A DNA stretch of 64,000 nucleotides, taken from NCBI RefSeq assembly GCF_016785085.1, contig NZ_JAENHO010000022.1, forward strand, positions 30,856-94,855, read 5' to 3'. Shown one piece after another: positions 7,693 through 17,800 of the stretch. The position numbers and the translations under genes were made by a program. This stretch comes from Paractinoplanes lichenicola (GTDB taxonomy: Bacteria; Actinomycetota; Actinomycetes; Mycobacteriales; Micromonosporaceae). Numbering within the stretch: position 1 is the first letter of the stretch; every line of letters starts with the position of its first letter. Below the pieces are notes generated by a model. The model did no database searches and was not told the DNA's origin. It saw only the letters and a list, made by a program, of their open reading frames with translations.

Positions 7693-10040
7693 GCCACCAC
7701 CGGGGCCGGCGTGCTCATCAGCGCGCCGGCCTCTTCGGCCGGCAACGGCTTCGACATGAAAAAGCCCTGGCCGAGGCGGTAACCCATCTCGCGCAGCCGG
7801 ACCAGCTGCGCCTCGCTCTCGATACCTTCGGCGACCGCGCTGAGCTGCAGATACTCGGCCAATTGGGCCACGGCGGCGGCTACCGCGAGGCGGCCCCGGT
7901 CCTCGCCCTCGGTGATGCCGTCGACGAACGACTTGTCGAGCTTGAGGACGTCGACGGGGAACGCGCGCAGCAGGCTGAGCGACGACGAGCCGGTGCCGAA
8001 GTCGTCCAGGGCCAGCCGCACCCCCATCTCGTGCAGCGCGTGCAGCGTCTCGCGCACCTGCCGGCCGTCCGCGACCGACGACTCGGTCACCTCGAGCACC
8101 AGATTCTGCGGCAGCAGCCCGGTCTCGCTGAGCACGGCCGCGACCTCGTCGACGAAGCCCGACTCGCGCAGCTGGCGGACCGCCACGTTCACGTTGATCG
8201 CCTTGATCGCGCCGTCGCCGTGCTCGCGGTGCCAGCGGGCGAGCTGCTCGCAGGCCTCGCGCAGCACCCACGAGCCGAGCGGCACGATCAGCCCCGAGCG
8301 CTCGGCGACCGGGATGAAATCGCCCGGCGAGACGAACCCGCGGGTCGGGTGTTTCCACCGTACGAGGGCCTCGGCGCCGTGCAGGCGGCCGGTGACGATG
8401 TCGAAGACCGGCTGGTAGAGCAGGAACAGCTCGTGCCGGATGATCGCGTTGTGCAGCTCGCTGCCGAGGCGGGCGTGGTTGACGACGTCCTGGCGCATCC
8501 GCGGCTCGAACCGGGTCCAGGCCGCCTTGCCGCCCTCCTTGGCCGCGTACATGGCGATGTCGGCGTTGCGCAGCACCTCGTCGGCCGAGTCGCCGGGGCC
8601 GGCGATGGCGACGCCCAGGCTGGCGTGGGCGAGCAGCTGGTGCTCGCCGACCCGGAACGGCTCGGCCAGGGCCTGCAGGATGCGGGCCGCGGCCTCCTCG
8701 GCCGAGGTCACCTCCTCGACGTCGAGCAGCACGGCGAACTCGTCACCACCGAGCCGGGCCGACAAGACGGCGAACTCGTCCCCAGCAGACCCGGCAGTCC
8801 GGGCCGACAGCTCGCGGGCCGCGCTGGTGCCGCGCAGCCGCTGGGCCACCTGATAGAGCAGCTGGTCGCCGAGGGCCGGGCCCATCGTGTCGTTGACCAT
8901 CTTGAAGTCGTCGATGTCGATGAGCAGCACGGTGGCCGGCTGGTGGGCGGCCAGCCGCTCGGTCAGCACGGCAACGAAGCGGGTGCGGTTGGCCAGCTCG
9001 GTCAGCGGGTCGGTCAGGGCCAGCCGCTGCAGCTCGGCCTGCTGCTCGCGCAGGCCGGCCAGCATCCGGTTGTTGTCGCGCAGGCCGAGCAGCACGCGGG
9101 CCGCCACCAGCACGGCGATCACGACCGAGGCGAAGATGAGGGTGCGCTGGCGGGACGTCATCTCGTGCACCGACACGTAGGTGACCAGCACGGCGGTCGC
9201 CCCGACGGCCAGGAACGGCACCGCCTCGGTGCGGGTGCGGCGGAAGGGCCGGGGCGCGGCCTCGGCGGCGGGCCGGCCCAGCACCCGGCGTTGCCGGTAG
9301 GCGGCCGCGGCGAAGGACAACGCGACGAGCGGGCTGCCCCCCACCGAGATCGTCAGGCGGGCGAAGTCGTTGCCCGCGATCAGCAGCACAGCCAGCGTGA
9401 CCGCGACGATGGGGGCGGCGGTCAGCAGGCGCAGCGCGACCGGGTCGATCGGGCCGTCGGCGCGGCCGCCGGCCTTGCCGATGACGACGAGACACAGCAC
9501 GCCGGCGACGCCGACCGTGCCGGCCACCGCGCGGGTGGCCAGGTCGGTGCCGGGCGGGGCCGAGCTGAGCACGACGTACCAGAAGACGATTCCGGCCGCG
9601 ACGGCCACGGTGGCCCCGTCGAGCAGCACTCGCAGCCAGCTCAGCGGCGCGCGGTCGGTCACCGGCAGCCGCAGGAACGCCGTCATGGTCCAGAACATGC
9701 CGGTGAGCATCGGCACCGCCACGTACAGGGACATGCCGGCGTTGTTGTTGGCCAGGGCCAGGGCCGTGCTCGAGCTGATCAGCAGGATGACCGCGGCGTG
9801 CCCGAGCTGGCGCCAGAACGCCCGCATCACCCGGGGCAGCATGACCATCGCGCCGATGCGCTGCAGCGACCAGGCCGCGCCGATCATCGCGACCGGCCCC
9901 CAGACGTAGCCGAGCACCACGGCCTGCGGATCGCGCACCATCAGCCACACGGCGACCGTCATGGTGGCGGCCGCCGCGATCAGCAGAGGTGCGAGCCCGG
10001 TACCCGCACGCCGGGCGGCGGGTCCCACGGGACCAGTCAT
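7689..10040 (-). CDS. Membrane GGDEF-EAL bifunctional c-di-GMP protein with a duplicated GGDEF motif
   Basis: 783 residues. The first 300 residues form roughly nine membrane helices of unknown sensory type. A GGDEF domain follows (DPLTELANRTRFVAVL; active loop near residue 430), then an EAL phosphodiesterase domain (AEALVRWKHP near residue 560, INVNVAVRQL, DDFGTGSSSL, AVAEGIES). The EAL metal ligands look intact. In the GGDEF loop the sequence reads AGDEFAVLSARLGGDEFAVL: the core motif occurs twice, the first copy degenerate, and no RxxD inhibitory site precedes it. Either synthesis or hydrolysis of c-di-GMP is possible; I expect phosphodiesterase activity to be retained. It converges with gnd. 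Confidence 0.9.
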   Translation of the reverse strand: MTGPVGPAARRAGTGLAPLLIAAAATMTVAVWLMVRDPQAVVLGYVWGPVAMIGAAWSLQRIGAMVMLPRVMRAFWRQLGHAAVILLISSSTALALANNNAGMSLYVAVPMLTGMFWTMTAFLRLPVTDRAPLSWLRVLLDGATVAVAAGIVFWYVVLSSAPPGTDLATRAVAGTVGVAGVLCLVVIGKAGGRADGPIDPVALRLLTAAPIVAVTLAVLLIAGNDFARLTISVGGSPLVALSFAAAAYRQRRVLGRPAAEAAPRPFRRTRTEAVPFLAVGATAVLVTYVSVHEMTSRQRTLIFASVVIAVLVAARVLLGLRDNNRMLAGLREQQAELQRLALTDPLTELANRTRFVAVLTERLAAHQPATVLLIDIDDFKMVNDTMGPALGDQLLYQVAQRLRGTSAARELSARTAGSAGDEFAVLSARLGGDEFAVLLDVEEVTSAEEAAARILQALAEPFRVGEHQLLAHASLGVAIAGPGDSADEVLRNADIAMYAAKEGGKAAWTRFEPRMRQDVVNHARLGSELHNAIIRHELFLLYQPVFDIVTGRLHGAEALVRWKHPTRGFVSPGDFIPVAERSGLIVPLGSWVLREACEQLARWHREHGDGAIKAINVNVAVRQLRESGFVDEVAAVLSETGLLPQNLVLEVTESSVADGRQVRETLHALHEMGVRLALDDFGTGSSSLSLLRAFPVDVLKLDKSFVDGITEGEDRGRLAVAAAVAQLAEYLQLSAVAEGIESEAQLVRLREMGYRLGQGFFMSKPLPAEEAGALMSTPAPVVA

Positions 10041-10113
10041 GCGCGTCCTAGTGGCCTGAGTCGGTAATCCCTACCGCCCTCCTGTCGGCCGCCGGACGCG
10101 AAATCTGAGCAGA

Positions 10114-11757
<1,644 letters not shown>

Positions 11758-11952
11758 GGGGTGGCCTCCCTGGGAGCGTGGAGCGTGGATCTGCCTAGGA
11801 GCGTATAGATATCCCATGCCCTCGACAGCCGCTCGGTAAGCGGTTGTCCAGCCGGTGAAACCTTTCCGTCCCGGCATCTCGGCTTCCGGGTGACTTTCGG
11901 TCACCGATTGGGCAGAAGGTATCGCAGCCCAATCTTCAGACCGGAGGTCGTC

Positions 11953-12297
11953 GTGCATGTGTCCGTGGTGGGGAACGCGGACGACTCGGTAGTCGTCACA
12001 ATTCGCGGCAATCTTGACATCGACAACGGCACCACCCTGACCACGACGCTCGACCAGGTGCTCGACAGACCGGCGCCGCGGGTCGTCGTCGACCTCTCCG
12101 GCATCGAATTCTGCGACTCGACCGGCCTGAGCGCGCTGATCGTGGGCCATAACCGGGCGGCCGAGGGCGGGGGCTGGCTGCGGCTGGCCGCCCCCAGCGA
12201 GTTTCTGGGCCGGCTGCTCGACACGGTCGGCCTGACGCCGCGGCTCGCGGTCTATCAGACAGTGGGTGACGCGCTGGTCGGGCGGGACGCCGACTAA
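11953..12297 (+). CDS. STAS-domain anti-sigma factor antagonist
   Basis: About 114 residues from GTG 11953, selected because GGAGG (11943-11947) is five bases upstream. The protein is a single STAS domain: VVVTIRGNLDIDN, then VVVDLSGIEFCDSTGLSALIVGHN, with the phosphorylatable Ser in CDSTG. Such proteins release sigma factors by binding anti-sigma kinases when dephosphorylated. No RsbW-type kinase or sigma factor lies beside it. The start is ten bases upstream-coupled to nothing, but yaaA begins ten bases after its stop, so the two may share a transcript. Confidence 0.88.
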   Translation: MHVSVVGNADDSVVVTIRGNLDIDNGTTLTTTLDQVLDRPAPRVVVDLSGIEFCDSTGLSALIVGHNRAAEGGGWLRLAAPSEFLGRLLDTVGLTPRLAVYQTVGDALVGRDAD

Positions 12298-12306
12298 TCT
12301 CGCGGG

Positions 12307-13104
12307 GTGCTGATCCTGCTGCCGCCGTCCGAGGGCAAGACGCCCGCCGCCTCCGGTGACCCGGTCGACCCGGCCTCGTTGTGGTTGCCCGCGCTGACGA
12401 CGGCCCGCAAGCGGGTGCTGTCGCGCCTGGTGGCGATGAGCAAGCGGACCAGCGCCCGCGCGACGGCCGAGTCGCTGGCCGTGCTCGGCCTCTCCCCCGG
12501 CCAGGCCGACGAGGTCACCCGCAACGCGTCGCTGTATTCGGCCGCCGCCGCTCCCGCCGCCTCGGTCTACACCGGCGTGCTGTACGAGGCCCTGGACGCG
12601 CACTCGCTGGCGCCGGCCGCCCGCGCCTGGCTGGATGCGCGAGCGGTGGTGTTCTCGGGCCTGTGGGGCGTGGTGCGGCTCGACGACCGGATCCCGGCCT
12701 ATCGGCTGTCGGTCGGGGTGACCTTGCCGGTGCTGGGCGGGATGACCTCGTACTGGAAGAAGGCTCTGCCCAAGGCCCTCGATCGCGAGGCGGCCGGGCG
12801 GCCCGTGCTCGACCTGCGCTCGGGAGCCTACGGCGCGATGTGGACGCCGCCCGCGGCCTCGTCGGCCACCGTCCGGGTGCTGCACGAGCGGGTGGTCGGC
12901 GGCGTGGCCAAGCGCTCGGTGGTCAGCCACTTCAACAAGGCGACCAAAGGCCGGCTCGTACGCTCCCTGGCCGAGACCGCCGCCGCGCCGACCTCGGTGG
13001 ACGAGATCGTCACAGCGTTGCGCGACCTGAAATACACCGTCGAGGAGCAGCCCGCGCCCGCGGGCCGCCCTCGTCAGCTGGACATCGTGGTGGCCGACCT
13101 CTGA
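12307..13104 (+). CDS. yaaA: YaaA-family peroxide stress protein (DUF328/UPF0246)
   Basis: 265 residues starting at GTG 12307 (MLILLPPSEGKTP). The N-terminal PPSEGK, central LYEALD and the C-terminal VVSHFNKATKGRLVRSL region are the conserved blocks of the YaaA family. In E. coli YaaA lowers intracellular free iron during peroxide stress and binds DNA; the molecular activity is not settled. Length matches the family. It follows the STAS gene by nine bases and converges on the FKBP gene, whose stop codon is one base away. Confidence 0.9.
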   Translation: MLILLPPSEGKTPAASGDPVDPASLWLPALTTARKRVLSRLVAMSKRTSARATAESLAVLGLSPGQADEVTRNASLYSAAAAPAASVYTGVLYEALDAHSLAPAARAWLDARAVVFSGLWGVVRLDDRIPAYRLSVGVTLPVLGGMTSYWKKALPKALDREAAGRPVLDLRSGAYGAMWTPPAASSATVRVLHERVVGGVAKRSVVSHFNKATKGRLVRSLAETAAAPTSVDEIVTALRDLKYTVEEQPAPAGRPRQLDIVVADL

Positions 13105-13105
13105 C

Positions 13106-13714
13106 CTACTGCGCCGCGAGGATGTCGACTACGAAGCGCAGGTCGCCCTGCTCGTCGCCGTACGCCATGGCGGCGGGGACGTCGATCTGGATGCGGCTGC
13201 CGACCTTTTGGCCGGGGATGCCCTTGTCCCAGCCCTGGATCACGCGGCCGGTGCCGATCGGGGTGCTGAACGGCTCGCCGCGCTTCCACGACGAGTCGAT
13301 GACCTCGCCCTTGGTGTAGCTGATGAGCACGTAGTTCGCCGTGACCGTCTGGCCCGCCTTGACCGCGGGGCCGCGCCCGGCCACCAGCGGGGTCACCTTG
13401 AGCTCGGTCAGCTTGCCGGTGCCGGGCTTGACGACCGGCTCCTTCGACAGCTCGGGCGGGGTGCTGACCGGCGCGGGCGCACCCGGGGCGGGCTCCGTGG
13501 GCGCGGCCTCGGTCGGCACGGCCTCGGGCGCGGCTTCGGCGGAGGCCGGGGCGGCGGCGGGCTGGGCCGCGGGCTCGTCGGAGCCGCCGCGGACGGTGAC
13601 GAAGACGGTCACCAGGACGGCGATGACGGCCACCCCGGCAACGGCGCCGGCGACGGCCTGCGTGCGGCGCTTCGCCGTGTCGCCGGTGATGGGGCGGGCG
13701 GTCTCGGTGCTCAT
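13106..13714 (-). CDS. Membrane-anchored FKBP-type peptidyl-prolyl isomerase
   Basis: 202 residues. One N-terminal membrane helix (GAVAGVAVIAVLVTVFVTV) anchors the protein, followed by an Ala/Pro/Glu linker of about 60 residues and a C-terminal FKBP domain: VTANYVLISY, VIDSSWKRGEPFSTPIGTG, VIQGWDKGIPGQKVGSRIQI and AYGDE. The aromatic pocket residues typical of FKBPs (YVLISY, VIQGW) are present. It should catalyse cis-trans isomerisation of prolyl bonds in exported proteins outside the membrane. CAGGAGAG lies about ten bases before the ATG. Confidence 0.92.
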   Translation of the reverse strand: MSTETARPITGDTAKRRTQAVAGAVAGVAVIAVLVTVFVTVRGGSDEPAAQPAAAPASAEAAPEAVPTEAAPTEPAPGAPAPVSTPPELSKEPVVKPGTGKLTELKVTPLVAGRGPAVKAGQTVTANYVLISYTKGEVIDSSWKRGEPFSTPIGTGRVIQGWDKGIPGQKVGSRIQIDVPAAMAYGDEQGDLRFVVDILAAQ

Positions 13715-13944
13715 ATGTCTTCGACTCTCCTGTATCGGCGTGGGCCGGAAACTTCGGACACGGTACCCGTCGCGGTGACGAACCCCACGGCAAACCTCGG
13801 CCGAACCGCTGAGGCGGATGATCGCCCGTACGGATGGTTACTGATTTCGCTCTACTGCGTCACGCATCGAAGTGCCATTGTTTAGCACTCACGCACCTTA
13901 GTTCGCTCTGTGAACCACCGGTAACGCACTTGCAGGAGGGTCGG

Positions 13945-14823
13945 TTGCCGTCGACCGCGGATGGTCGCCGCCGAGGCCGGACCAGCCACCGCGCCGATGC
14001 CCCGGGACGGCGGAAGAACGCCGGGCACGAGTGGAACGAATACCTCTCGTCCGCCGCCGTGATCCTCGCGGGCGTCCTCGTCGTCATCGGGTTCGGCTTC
14101 GTCGCCGCCCGCGCCCTGAACGGCCCCGACAAGGCCCCGCCGCTGGACCCGCCCGCCCCCGCGCTCGGCGACGTGCGGCTGCCCACCCCACCGAGCCAGG
14201 GCCTGATCCCGCTCGGCAGCCCCACGCCGACCCCGCCCAAGACGACCCCGCCGCCGGCCACCCGCGCCCCCTCACGCGACCAGCTCCGGATCGCGCAGGG
14301 GCCCGTACCGGCAAAGGTTGATCTGTCGGCCGAGGGCGAGAGCGACTGGGTGCACTGGGGGCTCGACGGGACGTTCTCGCTCGAACGCGACAAGGGTGGC
14401 GACTTCCGGATCCTCGAGGGCGCCCCGACCGCGCCCCGCTTCCGGCATTCGCTGAGCCAGCAGACGTTCACGTGGAGCGGCGGCGACCCGGTGGCCAGCA
14501 CGACCGGCACCCGTACGGGCATCCGCACCTGCGGCCAGGGCAACGGGTTCACGCTCACCGCGCCCGCCGGCACCACCCCGCGGATCCTCAAGCTCTACGT
14601 CGGGTCGGTCTCCGCGCGCGGAAAGCTGACCGCCCGGCTGAGTACCGGCGACTCGACCGGCTCTACCGTTCTCGACAACCGTGGTGGCACGCTGCGTACC
14701 GCCGTGGTGACCGTGGCCTACCAGGCGCCGAGATCCGGCCAGCTGCGGCTCACGTGGAGCACCGACAGTGCGTACGGGAAGGGTTGCGCAGGGGTAACCC
14801 TGGAAGCGGCGACGCTTTCGTGA
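13945..14823 (+). CDS. Unknown membrane-anchored protein with Pro/Thr linker and extracellular beta-rich domain
   Basis: About 292 residues if read from TTG 13945, which has GCAGGAGGG immediately upstream; an ATG at 13834 would add 37 poorly coding residues. A basic N-terminus (RRRGRTSHR) precedes one helix (SAAVILAGVLVVIGFGFVAA), a Pro/Thr linker (PTPTPPKTTPPP), and a domain with VDLSAEGESDWVHWGLDG, which resembles carbohydrate-binding or discoidin-like beta-sandwiches found in actinobacterial secreted proteins. Two Cys (RTCGQG, GKGCAG) could form a disulfide. I do not recognise a named family. The MMPL gene begins 63 bases downstream, suggesting cotranscription. Confidence 0.7.
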   Translation: MPSTADGRRRGRTSHRADAPGRRKNAGHEWNEYLSSAAVILAGVLVVIGFGFVAARALNGPDKAPPLDPPAPALGDVRLPTPPSQGLIPLGSPTPTPPKTTPPPATRAPSRDQLRIAQGPVPAKVDLSAEGESDWVHWGLDGTFSLERDKGGDFRILEGAPTAPRFRHSLSQQTFTWSGGDPVASTTGTRTGIRTCGQGNGFTLTAPAGTTPRILKLYVGSVSARGKLTARLSTGDSTGSTVLDNRGGTLRTAVVTVAYQAPRSGQLRLTWSTDSAYGKGCAGVTLEAATLS

Positions 14824-14886
14824 AGTGGTCTCATAAACACGCCAGCCGGGACCCGGCGGTAGTGAGGAACGATCAGAGGGGTTGAC

Positions 14887-17800
14887 GTGTTCGCGGGCTG
14901 GGGATCGTGGGTCGCCCGCTTCCGGTGGCCGGTGCTGTCCGTCGCGCTCGTCGCGGTGATCAGCGCGGGCGTCTGGGGGCTCGGTGTTTTCGGCCAGCTC
15001 ACCGAGGGCGGATATCAGGACCCGAACAGCGAGTCGTCGCAGGCTGCCGAGGCGGTCGAGAAGGCGTTCGGCGCGCAGGGCGGCGACCTGGTCGTTCTCT
15101 ACACGCCCGACAAGGTCAAGATCGACGACGTCGAGCTGGGCAAGAAGATCCGGACGAGGCTGGCGTTGCTGCCCAAGTCGGCGGTCACCGGCACCACCTC
15201 GTACTGGCAGACGAAGTCCTCGCAGTTCGCGGCGAAGGACAAGACCAGCGGCATCGCGATCGTCACGCTGGCCGGCGCGGACGACGGCGCCAAGCTCGAG
15301 GCGTTCCGCGAGATCGACGACAAGTTCGCCGTCGAGGGCACAAAGGTGCAGCTCTCCGGCGGGGTCGTGCTCTCCGACGCCACCTCCACCCGCTCCACGC
15401 AAGACCTGGCCCGCGCCGAGATCATCTCGCTGCCGGTCGTGCTGATCCTGCTGCTGTTCCTGTTCGGCTCGCTCGTGGCGGCCTCGCTGCCCGTGCTCGT
15501 CGGCGGCGCCGCGGTGCTCGGCTCGCTCGGGGTCCTGCACGCGGTAGCCAACGTGCACGAGGTCAACTCATTCGCGGTCAACGTGGCCAGCCTGCTCGGC
15601 CTGGGCATGGCCATCGACTACGGCCTGTTCATGGTCGGCCGCTTCCGCGAGGAACAAGCCGCGGGCCGCGCACCGGCCGAGGCCGTGAGCCGCACGGTCG
15701 CGACGGCCGGGCGCACGGTCGTCTTCTCGGCGTCACTGCTGATGATCGCGCTCGCCGGTCTGCTGCTGTTCCCGCAAGGGTTCCTCAAATCCCTCGCGTA
15801 CGGGGGTCTGGCCGCGGTCGGTCTGGCCGCGGTGCTCTCGCTGACCCTGCTGCCGGCGATGCTCGCGCTGCTCGGCCCGCGCGTCGACAAACTGCCGATC
15901 CGGCTGCCCGGCCGGTTCTCCGGCAAGCCGGTCCGCTCCGAGGAATCGTTCTGGGGCCGGCTGGCCGCGGCCGTGCTGCGCCGCCCCGTGCTCTTCGTGC
16001 TGCCGATCCTGGCCGGGCTGCTGATCCTGGCGGCGCCGATCGCCGGTGTCCGTTTCGGCGAGGCCGACGAGCGTACGCTGCCCGCCGGTGACCCGGCCCG
16101 CGTGGCGATCGAGACCCTCAAGGCCGGCTATCCGCAGTTCACCGGCGACGACGTGCCGATCGTGCTGCGCGGCCAGGCCGACACCTCGGCGTTCGCCGTC
16201 ACGCTGCGCCAGATCGACGGCATCGCCCAGCTCGGCCCCGCCCAGCGCGCCGGCGACATCACCGTCTTCACCGCGACCCTGAAGTCGACCGACCCGTTCA
16301 GCGTCGAGGCCCGTCAGGTCGTCGACGACATCCGCTCGCTGCCCGTGCCCAACGGCGCCGAACTGCTGGTCGGCGGCACCACGGCCCGCAACGTGGACAG
16401 CCTGTCGGCCACCGCGGCCAAGCTGCCGTGGATGGTCGGCATGCTGGTCGGGGCCACCCTGATCCTGATGTTCCTGGCCTTCGGCTCGATCCTGCTGCCG
16501 ATCAAGGCCGTGGTGATGAGCGCGCTCAGCCTCAGCGCCACCTTCGGCGTCCTGGTCTGGATCTTCCAGGACGGCCACGGCGCGGGCTTCCTCGGCGTGA
16601 CCCCGGCCCCGCTGGAAGCCGGCATCGTCGTGCTGATGGCGGCCGTGGTGTTCGGTCTGTCCACCGACTACGAGGTGTTCCTGCTCTCGCGCATGGTGGA
16701 AGCCCGCGCCCACGGCGCCTCGACGCCCGAGGCGGTGACGGTCGGCCTGGCCCGCACCGGCCGAGTCATCAGCGCGGCGGCGCTCCTGCTGATCGTGGTG
16801 ACCGGGGCGTTCGCCCTGTCGTCGGTGACCACGATGCGGTTCGTGGGCGTCGGCATGATCGTGGCCCTGTTCCTGGACGCCACCGTGGTGCGGATGCTGC
16901 TGGTGCCGGCCGTGATGGGGCTGCTGGGCAACGCCGTGTGGTGGGCCCCGGGGCCGTTGAAGCGGCTGCAGGAGCGGGCCGGGCTGGCCGAGCACGCGGG
17001 GGAGCAGCCGGCGCTGCCGTCGGGGCGGCATGCGGTTGGTGAGGTTACTGCCGTTCTGGCTCTGCCGCCGGGGCCGTCAGCAGCCAAGAAGAAGGCCGAG
17101 TGGGACCGGGAAGCGGCGGGGGTGTTGCTGCTGCCGCCTGGGATGGCGCAGGCGTTGTCGTCGCGTGAGGCCGCCACGCAGGTCATCCCGCGGGTCGAGG
17201 ACGACGTCGTCGACGCCGAAATCATCGAGGACGATCCGGCCGATTCTGATGCCGCCGCCGCGGACTCCACTCCCACGCCTGCCTCCGCAGGTGACTCCGT
17301 CGCGGCCTCCGCCGACGCTGCGGACTCCACTTCCACGCCTGCCTCCGCGGGTGACTCCGTCGCTGCCTCCGCCGACGCTGCGGACTCCACTTCCACGCCT
17401 GCCGCCGCCTCAGTCAGCGACAACACCCCCGCGGGTGACTCCGCCGACGCTGCGGACTCCACATCCACGCCTGCCGCCGCCTCAGTCAGCGACAACACCC
17501 CCGCGGGTGACTCCGCCGATGCCACGGACCCCACTTTCACCCCTGCTGGCGACGGCCCCACTGCCTCAGCCGGAGACAACACCTCCGACTCGGCCCCCGC
17601 GAGCGACTCTGCCTCTGACTTCGTCGCCGCATCCTCCGAGGCCGCCGTCTCTAGCTCCTCCACCTCCGCCCCCAACCCCGCGTCCGCCTCCGCCTCTGCC
17701 ACCGGCGCCCCCACTGCCACCGCCGCGCCCTCTTCCAATCTCGACCCCAAATCCGAAATTACGGAAAAGTCGGAGTTGGGCGAGGCTTCGGTCTCGGCGC

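Noticed and set aside
13880..13890. TTAGCACTC, half of a CIRCE (HrcA) element
   Set aside because: The other half GAGTGCTAA is absent at the required nine-base spacing, and the next gene is not a chaperone.
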